Assembly: GCA_030141605.1 (NCBI GenBank)
Contig: JAQGDQ010000035.1
Span: 498,001 to 558,000, forward strand
DNA length: 60,000 nucleotides
Origin: Tubiluchus corallicola
Taxonomy: Eukaryota > Priapulida > Priapulimorpha > Priapulimorphida > Tubiluchidae
Reading direction: 5' to 3'
The notes under the pieces are model-generated. The model did not search any database, was not told the origin of the DNA, and saw nothing but the letters and a program-made list of their open reading frames with translations. A program made the position numbers and the translations under genes. Shown here piece by piece: positions 39,801 to 55,000 of the stretch (position 1 is the stretch's first letter; every line of letters starts with the position of its first letter).

Positions 39801-42800
39801 AATTGTTATTTAATATTTCATCTTGAAAATGTTTATCTAAAGACACTGGTTGAACAATGCTACTACTACCACCGCCTTCAGCATTTCTGCTACTTGGCAA
39901 ATGCGCAGACTTTAACAAAAAATCAGTATAGACATTTGTTCCGCTCTTCTTGCCTTGCTCTGTTAACAACGAAGATTCAATATTTCCATAAAAGTCTTCA
40001 AAAGAGTTTGACTTTGCTTCTGTACAGATTTCACGTCTTTCTCTCAGTTTTAGTCCATATCTTAAGCAACTATCGAACTGGTTATTTCCAAACTGTTCTG
40101 TTTTTGTTAGTTCACCAGGACACGATGAGTGTCCGGGTAACGTACTGGGTGATTCATCCTCTGAGTCTGCAGGTGGAGGACTTGGCGGCCAAACAATCCC
40201 TCGTGCAACTCTCTTTTTTTCTTCACATTTTGTAAGATCCATTTTTAGTCCAACTCCCACTGTAGATTTTCTTGAAAGGGTAGGAGAAGTTTTGAATCTA
40301 TTGTAGTTGACATCTTTTTTAATGTTATTTACATTCACCATGTTCTCAGCTGAAGTTTCACAAAGATCAGTTTGCAAATGTGAAAAACTAGTAATCTTAT
40401 CAGCTGGAGCAAAGTTCTGGGTGGAAATGTGACAAACTGAGTCATGCACATAATTTGATGACTGATGTTGATGAAAGGCTAGAAAAAAGTAATAGTAATA
40501 AGACATCACATTTAACAAAGTTTCCTAAGAATAAAACAATTTAAAAAAAATAACAAACAAAATAGTTTTCTACCACAAATGACTGCAGAACTTTAACAAA
40601 CTAGCACGACCACCAAAAACTGTCCACGTTTGGTACAGAGCATAAAGCTCTGGTTCAAGTTAAGCATAAATACCATACAAAAGTGAACTTAAATTACAGA
40701 AATAATTAAAAAAATAAACTGTTACTAAAGACTCTTGTATAACAAACATTAAAGTGCTGGTATATGCCAACCATAGGCAAACTCTGGTTGGCTAAAAATT
40801 TGCAATAGAAATAATAGAACTATAGAACCCATAGAACTGAACTGAAAATACAAAGCAAAGTTTTTCACTTGCTCGTGGCATACAAGTTATATAATTCACA
40901 AAAACTGTAAATAAAAATAATCAGAGACATTATTTAGACATGCAAGCATCAGAGTTAGACACTAAAATACATCCAAATTGATCAAAATGCAAGAAAATAA
41001 AACAAGACTTCTACTATAACACATCAATAAGAAAAAACAAAAACATCTTTTAACTGAACACAAAAGCTATAGCAAATTTTCAGTTCAACATGTTACAAGA
41101 TGTTAAATTAGGCACATTTCACTCACGGAAGAAACAAGCTCTTGATGCAAAAACTCTGAGTAAGTAAGTGGCTAAAAACAGTAAGCTAATCCACGCTAAA
41201 TAATACATATAAGCTTAAACAAAAAGAAACTAATAAAGAAAAACCCAAATTGGCAAAAGATACATAAGTAAAAACATCAAGTGCTTATCATAATTCATTG
41301 AGTTGCTTGCATAAGGTGTCTCACATCTTAAACCATGGAATCAAAATGACAAGTGAATAAGATCTCAAAAAACATAAAATTATTTGTTTTTTTTATATAT
41401 ATATTTCATATATATATATATATTCTTTATAAATATTAAATTATGAATCAATATCAAAATTGCTTAGCTGTAAAGTTTCTCAAGAAATTCTATGTCAGAC
41501 ATTAAATAATCACATAATCAATTCAATTCAACTCTGCTAATAGGAAACTGCCAAAACACTTTTCACGGCCTACTTTCTTCAAAGCAGACCTTTCTAACTC
41601 CTTTAGAATCGCACAATTCAAAATAGGTCTTATAAGACCTATGGCTTTTCTGCTGCTATATGAGCACAGACATAACTAAATGATTACAAATTAGTTACTG
41701 TTCTATTCAGAAGAATCTCGGCTATCCAATCATCTATTTGTTTAAACATTTATAAGTGATTTAATCGGAAAAAAGTAAGAAAAACATGCCCTCCAACTTA
41801 GCTTATTGAGTAGCTTAGTCTGGTGTACACACTAAGTTTAACTTTATTAAAACTCTTGTAACCCAAAGGTTAAATTACATTACATTAATTAAGATGCACT
41901 GACGTTTACACTATTTTATTGATTTCCTGTTTGCTACAGCTCAAGCTGTGCAAAGTTCTGCTGCAGGCAAAACCAACCGATCAGCCAAGAACAAGTTAAG
42001 GTCGTTTAACGGGAATTTATCTTTAAAAATAGAGTAGAGGCTAAAGTGTGCCAGAGTGCTGTCAGAATAGTTGAAATTTTCTTAATTAGCTGATTTCACA
42101 CAAGTGATACTGGGGACACAGTTACAGTGCAAGTACTTCAGTTGCTAAAAGCTTTTTTCAATTTTTTTCGTCAAAAATCGATTTTTAAGTTATCTATGGT
42201 AAGCAAGTGCATTTAATATATAAATTTGCATGAAAAATCCATTGTGTTGTGAATAGTGGAAAGCTACAAAAATTATGAAATATAATGAAATCACTGCTTA
42301 CTGAGCAGTTTTTCATGAACCCACGCAAAATGCAGCAAATGTTAACGGTCCTGCTGGAGCTACAAAGGAACTGTGCAAAAATAATTATAGTTAACAAACT
42401 AAAAAGGTAACCCTCAAACAAAGATACAAGCTATTATTGAAAAAAATAGGCAAACAACAACGACAAAAAGAGCGACCTTACTTTACATATCTTACTCTAC
42501 ATGTTGAAAAAAACAGCACTGAATTCACAACACAGCAATGAGTTTTCATCTCACAGTTCATGACACATTCACACAATTCATACATTGAACAGCTAACCTT
42601 GTTTAAGTTTGTAATGATCAGTTGAAGGGGGCGGGGGAGGTGGAGCAGGTGGTGCCCTGTCTAATCTACCCTTCTGAGCTGTAACAAGAAGATTTATGTT
42701 GAACTTACGAACAGGTATATTTATACACCTGTTAAATGTAACTCAAAGTTTCTTGAAATTAAAATTAATATCAAATATGACAACAATTTGTAAAAAGCCT

Positions 42801-45800
42801 AAACATGTGTCAAATGTAGAGCATGGCTTGAATAGCAGCACAGCACCATAACCACCCCAGGCAGCACCTATTTCTGGTAGAAACAAATTATGTTGCTTAT
42901 TTGTAATTTTCTCTAATTACATTAAGTAATCATTATGGAATAATAATGCAAATCATAAAGTAAACTATGTAATGCTGAAGTGCATCATAAATATATCTAA
43001 TATGTCACAGAAAGTAAAGAAACTTAATTCGAAATTAAATGGAATTACTGAATACACAGAGGTATCAGCAACAAGTGCAAAAAGTCTTATTTACTGCAAC
43101 AAAAACTTCTAATAGCCACAACTTATGCATGCATTTGAAATAAGCAAATGTTAGTATTATTACAAGTGAACTGTGAGCAGCAAAACCGAATTCAATTAGA
43201 TATCACATTAGGCGATGACAATTCAACGGCAATGTCAACATTGAATCAAAAGCAAAAAAATATCTCCACAAAAATCACATTCCTGTGATGAACTTCACTT
43301 GCAGTTGTATTCTTAATGATGAAGTACACTCAGTCGATAAATGAAGTAAGTTAAAATATTGTTAGTCTATAACCACACCTCCATATACGCATCAGTGATA
43401 TGATAGTTACACTATTAGCTACAATTATAATAATTAACGTTAGCATAGCAGCAGCACAAATAGTGCAAAACTTGGTAGAATTTTCAATTTTCTCAAAAAC
43501 AATAATGACATCAGTCTCAAAATTGTATACTTTTGTGATTAGAACTGAAGTACTTCAATCTTTATTATTAGTCGTTGTAGCAGAAATAATTCATTTTTAG
43601 ACAATGTGATCAGTAGTCTTAAGTAGTTATGAGTGGAAATACAGCCAATCTTTTGAATTGGAGTTTGTTTTCTGATGTGCATTACTCTCACAGCACAAGT
43701 CAGCACAAGTTTCATATATAAAAGGCTTCAGATTAAATGGATGCTTGTCTAGCAATTACGAAAGGTCATAAGTGATGCCAGTGACACATGTAATAGCTGA
43801 TAACTAAAAAAATGGTAGTGATCAAATCACTGATAAACGGTTACGTATATGTAAGATATAGAAACTAAATATACCTTAAAAATGTATAGGAATCAAACGT
43901 CACCAATAAATACAGCAATAATTCAGAAAGTACAGCAGTCGATACATGAAATACAAGTCATAATGGATTAATGATGACACCATGCTGGTTATATGTCCTG
44001 CAGTTTTTTCCTAGCAGGATAAAGACAGAAGTCGCAAAACTTGAACAATGCAGGCATTCGATCATAACAAATCTCAATACAACTGCAGCACACTACACAA
44101 TTGCAACAAAAACTACCTCTTCCTTGCTGTTTAGACTTATCCAAATCAGGCTGGCTAAACATTGCATTAAAATCCACATTTAACAGATTGTCCAGTTCTT
44201 GATCGGTGAGCTGAGGCTGTGACTGTGACGAGGGAGCTGGATAAACACAGTGCAAAACATAAATGTACAAAAAGCAGAGAAGAGAAGACCTTAAGAAGAT
44301 GTTAAAAATATTGCGCTAAAAGAAACACTATTCACTTGTTTTTGCAACTAAAAAACTTTTGGTTGACAAACTGTACCTACAATTAAGCAAACACTACCGA
44401 AAATGTTTAATACGAACCAGACATGAGAGAAATATATAGGCAACAGTGTTTCATTTGACGCAATAAAACGGAAAATAAGAAGATTTTGCAGCATAAAAAG
44501 TGCAAGAAATCTACGAGTTTCAAAAAAGGCTAGTAGACCATACCACTAAGGTTGAGATCTGCAAAGTCTTGTCCCAAGTTGTGTGATTCTTCAGGATATA
44601 CCATAATAGCATGTCTAACATTTCCAACTGATGTTATCAACTGAAACATAAAAAGTATATGAAATGAAGCAGATAAAAACTCCTAAGAAATTGCCTTATA
44701 AAAATGTTACTGTCAGTCGTAAGTAATAATGTCAACCTAAAGAAATAGAATAAAATCTTTAACAACAATATAATTTAAAAAGTTAATAGTAAACTTACAC
44801 GCTAAAAACAAGTAAATTTAATTTTTAACATAAATACTACAGGTAAAGATTCTGGCAGTGACGGTATAAAAAATGTAAAGATATGGTAAGTTTTATTGTT
44901 TATTATTTATCTTACCCCTTTATTAGCTTGTCTCCACTGAGTACCCTGAACAGCATTTTGCAAATTTGGTGCAAGCCCTGTAGCCGACTGGACCATGCCA
45001 TGGATAGCTGCAAAAATATTAAAAACAATACACACATTTCATTTGAATCATTCCTTTTGATGCGATAGTGTAGCATAAGAGTAAACCACGTCGCAGGTTC
45101 TATTTTTGTGTAATTTTAGATAGTGCTCATTATTAAATTAGCCACTGTACAATATTATAATTACCTAAAAGTATAGGTTTTATACAGTTCAGTACAAATC
45201 AAGCTTGGATCAAGCACACGTCAATCTAGCAGAATTAATCATTGAGTAAAACTGGATGCTCATTTAGACGTACATATATTATTCCTAAGTCAGCAAAATA
45301 GTTCTAGCAGCATAGGAAATAAAACTGACAGTTACCTATCTGTTTACTTACTAAGCTCTATTCTGCTTATGTTGTACAGCCAAACACATCAATAGTATAG
45401 TGGTATAGTATATCATAATATAGTAAAGTATGATTTGGTATAACGTGTTACAATACAATACAATGCAGTAAGCATAGCACAATACAGTACAGTATAGTAC
45501 AGCACAATATAGTATGATACAGTATAACCAGTGCAGTGTAAGGCGGTGTCTATTAAGCTAGTACTTACACTTATTTAAGTCGTCTGAAGCTCCATCTACA
45601 CTCTCTTTGAACGACGGATCTTCAGAATTATCAGACTCTTGTTTAGCCACCATGAGGACCCTGTTGGCCAATCGAGCAATACTAGACGTATTCTCTACGA
45701 ATGTAGGTGGCTGGTTGTATTTGATTGCATCTTCACAAGCTGCTGTATGTTTTAATATGCTGTCCTCTGCAAGATAAACAACTCTCAATATAATAATAGA

Positions 45801-48800
45801 TGATAGATGATCAAAACAAAACAATTATATAATATGATGTTTGTTGATGAACAGGTAAGAAGGAAAAATTGGTAAATAAATAAATTCATACCCGTAGCTT
45901 TGATAAATGCAGGTGTATCAATGGCAATATCTACTAGGTTACGCATCTGTGTCAAACTGTCAGCGTATTGTTTGCGCAGCATATCAAAATGTTCATCAGC
46001 TGACTAAAGAAGTAAATTAATTAACAATACTTAGTTAACATTCCATAATGCAAGTAGCAACAGTAGCTGACTAATCGCATATAAACACAAGCCTACATGC
46101 TGTATTTCATTCCATTCGGACATTCAACCATTCAGAGGAACATAGGATTTAAAGGCGTTATTCTCCTCCTTATTTTCAAAATGTATTATGAATACATTAG
46201 CAGTTCAGACATGACAGTACAGACTAAACTAAAGCCCCTTTGTTCATCTATCTAAGATGTAATAAAAATTCTATTCAAGGATTGTGAAAAAAGATAAATT
46301 CATGTTCATGAAACAGTTAATAAAACTTAAATAGTCCAACTTTGGTAACAGAGTACAAAAAAAATTAAAAAAGTTACTAAAATCTATGGCAACATGACCA
46401 TCAGTTTCATCCAAAACCTGTGAGTTTACAAATGATTTGGAATGCACCAACATCTCTCTAGGATCATTATGTCTATCTCAACAAGCTCCCTGAAATAACT
46501 CTACTTCTGCTTACATAGAATTAGTTTCACAAGTTTTTGTGTGTTTAATAAAGACCCCACCTTTTTGTAACAAGGCAAAAAGAATTTGTTAATATTACAC
46601 TGATATGTACGATTGAATTGAATGTTATATGTTGAAATAACACACAAAAACGATTTTTTTTAAATTTTTGATGCAAAGTGGCTAGCTGCAGTTTTTCCCT
46701 TTTTATTTATTAATATTTAATCCTAATCTCCATCAATGCCATTTTTAGAATAACTACGGAAACAGTATTATTAAATGCTTGAGATGGTGTAAAAATTGAT
46801 ATGCAAGGACTTACCATGATTTGATTAAAAACCGACTGTGCGGCAAAAATAAAATTACAAAAGTAGTTAAAATTTGCCCATCTGTTGCTTAACATTGAAC
46901 ATTAAAAATGCACTATCCAAATGATATCAAATTGTTTAATTTTGGAACAAGAGGTCAAATGCTTTAGCGGCATTCATTTTAACACATGTTTCTAATGTCA
47001 AACCAGTGATCATTTTACAACAGCCTCATTTACGAAAGTATACAAAAAATTCTAGAGAAGAAACAAATGGCGCATTCACTCACATGCATAGAAAAGCAAT
47101 ACAAGAATTGAAAATGCACAAAAATTTTGAGACACTGTATTTTTATTTTGTGTAACACAATGTGTCATGAGGCACATTCAACAACACTGTAAAAGTTAGA
47201 ATATCTGCAAAAATAAAAAGGTAAAGCTTCACTTTAACTCCAGTCTTACCTTATTGGTGGGATACATCAAACGAATTCGTCCAGCATTGATTAACTGAGG
47301 AGTAAGATCAGATACCTAAAAATATCATGTCAGAATAAAAGCATTTACTGATAAAAATGTTTCGGGTAATAGTTATATACGTTGTACAATGTATGTACAC
47401 AAACCTGTGAGAACATATGCAACACACATATTAAATGCAAACTGCATCATCACTGTAGTTTATTAATATAATTTTGCTAATGAAATGCTTTCTCATTTTA
47501 ATCACATTACCTGCTGTGCAGCTTGGTTAAGGGCTTCTACAGTGTTCTTGTTTCGACATCCTCCTGCAGCCGCGACCATTCGTGCAGTACGAGATGCATG
47601 CGTAGCATAGTTACCAAGCTTATGTGCTTTATCATCAAACTCAGGCTCCCTATTAGGCTTATCTGAAACAAAAAATGTAAGGTAGAATGCACTTTTCAAA
47701 CTGAACAGTGTTTGTTGAAACCACTCAAAATTTATGGATAAATTTAGCAAACACCTACTCTCAGGAGCCAATGCAGCATCAACAAACTGCTTTAATGGTG
47801 TGGTAATATCTGCAAAATCAGCTACCACCTGAAATAATAAACATTATAAATAGATAGACAGACAGAAAAAAAGATATATTTCCATACAATTGCAGTTAAA
47901 AAACTGAATAAATTTGCATTTGCAATTGTTCCGAAGATTTCTCTCTGCTTTCCCTTTTTTCTAAGGTTGTACTTATTTAGAATTGCCTGTAAAACTTTGT
48001 TATATGCATTTAGTAGGTCAGCCAATCAGAATTGAGCATGTTTTTTAGTCTATTCATTGGAAGCGAAGAAGTTGCCACGTCTTTTACTTTTTCTGTAAAA
48101 TTGAATTTAAAACAAAACTTTTTGTGATTACTTCAAAACAGCAATGAACAAACAATTAAAAGACATTAGCTGTAAATAATAAAATAAAAAAATACTAAAA
48201 TCATACAGAGTGCAATGTTAACACAACTTACTGGTAAAAATATGCTATAACACAATAAACCATTATTAAAAAACCAAATAAAGAACTAAGAAAATCTACC
48301 TAGATTAGGTGAACTACATGAATTCATAAAAAAAATCTTCAAAACAGAGTGAGAACAGCTGTATAAAAACAGCAAGAAAAACAGCAACAACAAAATTGAA
48401 AAAAATCATGCAACTTGTCATTTAATTTTGATAAAAAATATCATCAATTTTACTAAAATTCAGAATGCATTCTTGTTATTTAAAGATTATTTTATAAAAA
48501 AAGTTTACATACTTGCTGGACAAGAGCACCTTGTATTCGATCTTTAAGCTCGTTCAATTTAGCACCAAGCTGTCGTGCAATCGCTTGTGCCTGTGGACTA
48601 TTACCCTTTAAAAATGAAAGACTAAAATTAAACTTTTAATCACATGATATGCAATCCGTGTACATTAATATACAAAATAGTGTAGTGTAAAAATTTAAGT
48701 GCGGATTAATAATAACAGCAAAATGACAGCGACGGCTGCTGTCATTTTTACTGCTACAGTGATGTCCTGGTAAATCAAGTGCATCAGGAAGGAAAGCTAA

Positions 48801-51800
48801 ATATGAATCATTAGTCCATACATGTGTTAAATCAGGATCAAGTATTGCAGTGCTGATATATAGTGCACAACCAGTGAAATTCTTAATTGCTCCTGGATTA
48901 TGTAGGTCTCTTATCTATTTATAACATAATTAAGGTTTCTGGTAGTTTTTCGTCCCAGCACATATTCAGAATGCCAATTAGTTCTTTTATAGCTTCATTA
49001 GCATAATCCATCCAGTCAATGTCATCTGATTCGCCTACTAAGAAACTTCAATAAAGTGGTTGTATGGTAAATCATTAAAAGTTATCCTGACACCAAATGA
49101 TAAGCTAAAATATTACATAAACCAATGAAACATTAAAGCTTGAGTACACTACCAAATTTATTTTGGGTAAGTACAGTTTTTCAGAACACATTCAGAATTA
49201 CAGCACTCATCTCAACTTCCTATTCATTTCATTAAAGGAGGCAGACTTACCTGGCCTCTCCTAATGAGATCGTTAAGCTGATGTGCTAGTTGTTCCACTT
49301 CATCACAACATCTCATCAGCTCCGCCCGCTGTGGTCCACTCAGTCCCTGGGCAACCTTTCTACCTTCTTCAACAACCATTCGTGTTGCTTGGTACCCTAT
49401 AATATCAGCAGAACACTTTAAAGCTCATGGAAAGTATGTTCATAAAAAGCTTGTGCCTGATGTGCAGTTATCATTATCAAAAATTCAAGTAAACAACCAT
49501 ACTGTGAAGTAAAAATGCATTTACAAGAAAAAGTTGTCCATTCAAAAACAAGTGCGCAAAAAATGCAACATCTGTAAAGTAAAACTCACAGGTCTCACAA
49601 GCTAGAGAATAAAACAAATGATAAAAGTAAAATCACTAGATGCCAGCTTAAATTAGTAGCTGATTATTTAACAGTATGCAATGTTGTAAAAATAAGTTAC
49701 AAGTAATAGGAAAAATTCTACATTTCTGAGTGGTTAAAATTACAATAGTTTGCAATGCAAAAGCAAACAAAACCTTCTATTGCACGATTCTTCTAAACAG
49801 ACGTTTACACTGGTTAATTGTTGTTTAAGTGTGCAAGTTGCTGCTGGTTGGGTATAACAATTCGTCAAGTCATTTATTAAAATGCACCATTGTCTAGTAT
49901 ATTGAAACAGCATAGCTGCTGTATAAGCGCAGTCAAGTTAAAGTGACTAAATGCTGCAGTTAAAATGTAAGCTAAAACATTTTCTTGCTCTCTCTCTCTG
50001 TAGGCCCATACAGTGTTCAGCTGAAGTATGAATGTAAAATTGGACCAAAACCTTATTGGCTGCCTGTTCCTGACATACAGGTTTCAAACCACAAATGCGT
50101 GGTCCGTCTACTGCTCGGTCTTGAGTTATCACAGACAACTTACAGATAATGGTGACATTTTAATTGATAATTTTACCAATATAGTAAAATGAAAACAATA
50201 CAGAACGGACCCACTAATGATTACATTGAAGTTCACAAATCCATAATATCGCATTAAAAACAAACAGGCAAAGATTCACATCAGAAATAGATATACAGCA
50301 TGACAATAATAGGAAATCACTGATAATACCTAAATTTAATTAACAAAATCAATTAATCCGATGTTTCTCACCAAGACCACCATCATCATACTGTGGATTT
50401 CGTAGCCACCTCTGTGCTTGCTCCACACGACCAGCCACTGTATGAGCGGGATGCTGGATTTCGCTCTTTTCACTATTAGAAATGGCCTGTTGTACTAGCT
50501 GATTCAACTTCAATAAACTAGAATCAATGTTCTTTGCTAAAGCCTGTGCTTGTGGACTTGAACCCTGAAACAACAAGTGTTCATTCTATTAACAAAATAT
50601 AACATATTAACGAATATCTAACTAAAACAATAATGCACTCTAATATTGGGATGTAGCTTAAAATATATAAGGAGTCAAGAAATGATAGCTCCGCTATACT
50701 TAAATGCTGTCACAAATATATATAAATATAATTTTTTTAACATTTTAACTTTTATGTTATTTATTAATTACCAAAAAAATTTTTTGCACTGAAACAAATC
50801 AGACAAAATCAACTTTTCCTATTACCATTATGTAATAAGCAGATTAAAGCTAAATAACAAAGTTCATTTTTACTGGAAAATTAGCGTGCTTTTTGTATTG
50901 AAACTACGTAGCAAATACGTAGCAAAATCACGTATTGAAAATGGTTGATATGGCAACAAACGACAACAAATATACTTTAGATGACATTTAAAATGCAATC
51001 AGCAATAATATAATCTATCATTATAATCTAAAATTTCCGCTAAATAATGAATTTCATTTTTAATGGATAATTAACATTATTTTCAAAACAATGGAACATC
51101 TAATTGCGCAGCTTAATGGTTAAGCAAAAAGTATATTTGCAAATGTACAGATGTTTTGTCCAGAACCATGTTTCATTGACTTATTGTGGTTCAAACAGAC
51201 AAAACAGACTATTCTTAATTCTTTTAGTTTCAAATGATTTTTGCTACAAAAATTAAGCTAATTACTTTTCCCTGTGCACGAAGATCTGCCAGCGTATCTG
51301 TCATCGTATTAATAGTACCAACTGTTTTACGAATCTGATCAGCATCTTCGGGAGAAGACCTATCAGCGACTTTCAATGCTGATTCTAGAATGGAACGAAT
51401 TGCCTTTTCACCTGAAACAGCAAAATGGTTAATTACTAATTACTGATTAATTACCAAGCATTCTAATGAATGTATGAGAGTACTTAATGCAAACTGTGTG
51501 CAAGAGTCACTCTGCAACCATAACCTTTTGAACTTGTAAATCCGAAGATGAATACATGTGAAATTGACCACTTTATGAAAGGACAATAATTCTTATTTGG
51601 AGTCACTGGGATACAATCACATATATAGCTTATAAATTCCTAATAGACAGAAAAAAATATCAGCAGATACAAGTATCCCACAATAAAAAACACGATTTTT
51701 GAATACTTTATTGAAACAATTTATCCCTGGGCATGGATATGTTAAATAGAATAAAAGCATGAGATTTCATTTTTTGTAACTTGACTGAACTAAATGAAAT

Positions 51801-52052
51801 CATAACACCTGTTATGGAGAGTTAATTACCTACAGATATTTTATGGTATTTTTAATGTATAACATAGGTTACTGTTTTTTTTGTTTTTTTTTCATTATAC
51901 ACTTTTGTGTGTCAAGTTTTGCTTAATATGTTACTGTTTTTTTTTGCAAATATCACTAATATACTGACGATTGTCTTGTCTTAAAGTGCTTTTCCTAAGA
52001 ATAAATAATGATGATGATGATGATGATGATGATGATGGTGATGATGATAATA

Positions 52053-52093
<41 letters not shown>

Positions 52094-55000
52094 AAAAGGA
52101 TGGATAAACAGACAGACGTGACATGCAATAATTGCGGGACATACATTCATGAAACAATGTCGTCAAAAGTTAGTACAATTAGGCCTACTAAAAACATATT
52201 GACACAACAAGTCAGGTGAATTTTATCAGCTACTTGCTTAAAGGCTACAGCTGCAGATCATGCACAGCAAAATTATAAACCATAAAAAGACATTTGTTTT
52301 ACCTATTCCGCCTCTGATTGCATTTGGGTCCAGCAACCATTCATGAGCAGGAACTAGCTTGCTCTCTATTGCTTGCTGTAAAACAGTATTTATATTGCAA
52401 TTTAAACACCACGTGACAAATGCGGAGAAAAGCCATAAACAACTGTAAGCCGAAACTCTTAGGAAAATCTGCATAAACCGCTACAAAAGCTACAAAATTG
52501 ATAATTGTTTGTCAGTATTTCTGAAAGCTTTGCATGTACCAGATGGCCTCAGTGAAAAAATTCTGCAATTAAACCATGCTTAGCTAATACAGAAATTTCG
52601 AATCGTGTAAATTAATCAAAGTGTCTCTTCACATCTAAGACACTGTGCACAATAACCTACTCATCAATTATAGAGAGAGAGCAAAGCAAGAAGGTTGCAG
52701 TAAAACTGGCTAAATGCTGTGTCCATGATATCAACATAAAACCAGCTGCTAGCAGCAAAACAAGGCGAGAATTAAACTGAGATGAAAACATAGAAGTTTC
52801 GTATTAAAACAGATACAACAAAAAATTACTTTCATCAGAAAAATATTGCTCACATTGAGCGAAATCACACCATAGTATGGAATGCAATAAATGCACGAAC
52901 ACAATACTAAAGGATTTCTGCCTGCCGTGCAACTACACTGGTACTTTATCATACACAGTGGATTTTTTTCTATTCAGGTAGATAGAATATACCTGGCACT
53001 TTTTCATAACAGTCAAATCATCTGCCGCCCATTCATCTTCATCATAAGTGGTAAGTTGAAGAACTCGAATAATCTCGTTTATCTCATCTGTCATTCTCTG
53101 CACCAAATAATTACGATTTTCTTGAGATTCCTTGGCACCTTCTGAACCTAAATAACAAATCCAAGTAACATACAAATTTGGTACCGTAATGGCGGTGTAA
53201 TCTGGGCAAAAACCTAGAAGAGGTGAGCAAAACCAAATGCTCAGAGTGAACTTGACTCATGTTGACTATGCTATGAACTTGCTTACTGTGATGCAAAAAT
53301 TTTGCGTCACATTCTTGATAATTTACTGGTTTGAGAAGTGTGACTTCAATGCATTTATTACTCATTATTTTTTGCAATAAATATGAAGAAGATTTACGTA
53401 CAGACACATGCCCATTAGTTAACCCATTTATTAGCTAAGATTCCTCACACTCATCTGCAAGAAATTTTACCGAAATCATCTGTATTGGAGTTCAGCTGAA
53501 TAATGTCGGTTTACCCAGTAGCTTCTCATGCTTTTTATTGAATATAGATTTGTTTGCATTCAGCATCATTCTGGAACTTTCCATAGCAATACAGTAAACT
53601 AGCACATTCTCGGAATGTAACTTTGCCTAACAGCTGTAGATACTCGAAAAACGTTTATTGCATTTTAATATGTGAAAGTAAAAATATTAAAATCTCCATA
53701 CAATATACGCACATAAAATGCTTTGCCTAAAATGCAAAAGAAATTTAAATATTTCTTATCTCTCGCCAAACGAACATCACTGCCGGCATATTTGAAAATA
53801 ATGACTTAAGTTGGTGCCTGCTGGGTAGTGTGAATGCCATGAGGGTAAGCTGTGTGAAGGTATGCATTGAGAAATTTATACAGTTCACTCAGAAGTTCCG
53901 TTATTCTAGTGTTGTATTTAACAGTATTTATGTAAAAATTAGTCATTGGATCAATTATGAGCAAGTTTAAAGTAGTTGCATAAGATTATACGATTATACC
54001 TTAAAATGTGTAAGTATTGTATATTAATTGTGTGAATAATTAGTTTACAGATTTTTGTGAATTTCAGATACGTTAAATTTCAATAAATAAATCTAAATGA
54101 ATAAATAAATTTAAATCTCTAAATCTAAATATGTGTGCAAACTTGCGAGCTTATAGTAAGTGCTGGGTGGGTTAAGTAGTTTATAAAGATCGCTGTATAA
54201 GTTGAAAAAAGATTGCTTAAACACCTGGCAGAATAAGTGTTTATATTGCATGGATGATGTTAATTTTTGTTCAAAGTGAAAACTCTCAAGTGTGAAATGA
54301 TCGCAACTTTAAATTGATTTTACTAATTATAAGAGGTGCTTATCACAATTTTACTGCTGAAAGTTTCTAAAATTTTTCTCAAATTTTAAAATAATATTAA
54401 CTTCCCGAGAGACTTGACTTTTGCTAATGCCACCCACCAATGAATAGGCATCTTTATGCCAATGACACATGAATTTCTACATTACTGATGCATAAAGCAA
54501 AGATCAGTACAGAGTAGATTTACGCTGTGGTGCTTGTGGTTCCTAGCACAAGTAAACCAACAACTGCAAGTGCTTAACGAGTTTATGAATCATACAGATA
54601 CAATTACGATTATGAGCTGTTTTAATCATAAATGACTTTGTGTGACACAAGGGCCTAACACACTAAGTTGCAATCCTTGGTTCTATCCATCCTGTTCTGT
54701 TTTCCTACATATCCTTTCTTCTGGCCAGTTCAGTTTCAAACAGTTAATTCACACGAAAGGTTTAGAACAATAGTTAGGTTTGGTTGAAGATTCACTCCGT
54801 CAACAAGCAGATTTAAGTTTATATTAATGGCATAAAGTGAAAGGTGGTTGAATGCAGATCAACAAGATCCTTACCTTGTGAATATATCTGGATGAAGATT
54901 TTCATGCTGGAAATGAGGACTGGTGTAAGATTCTTCACGTTGTCTAAGCAACGGCAGAGAATCTCCCGATGGACTTGGTGGGTCAGTTCTTTCTCTCTAG

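Noticed and set aside
39747-40235. 162-codon plus-strand open frame
   Set aside because: Antisense shadow of the giant VCL exon; Tyr/Cys/Leu-rich with no domain.
51971-52219. Poly-Asp, poly-His and poly-Ser reading frames
   Set aside because: Products of the (ATG)n microsatellite inside a VCL intron.
53111-53407. 98-codon minus-strand frame
   Set aside because: Overlaps the acceptor side of VCL exon 6 in a different frame and has no homology or splice support.
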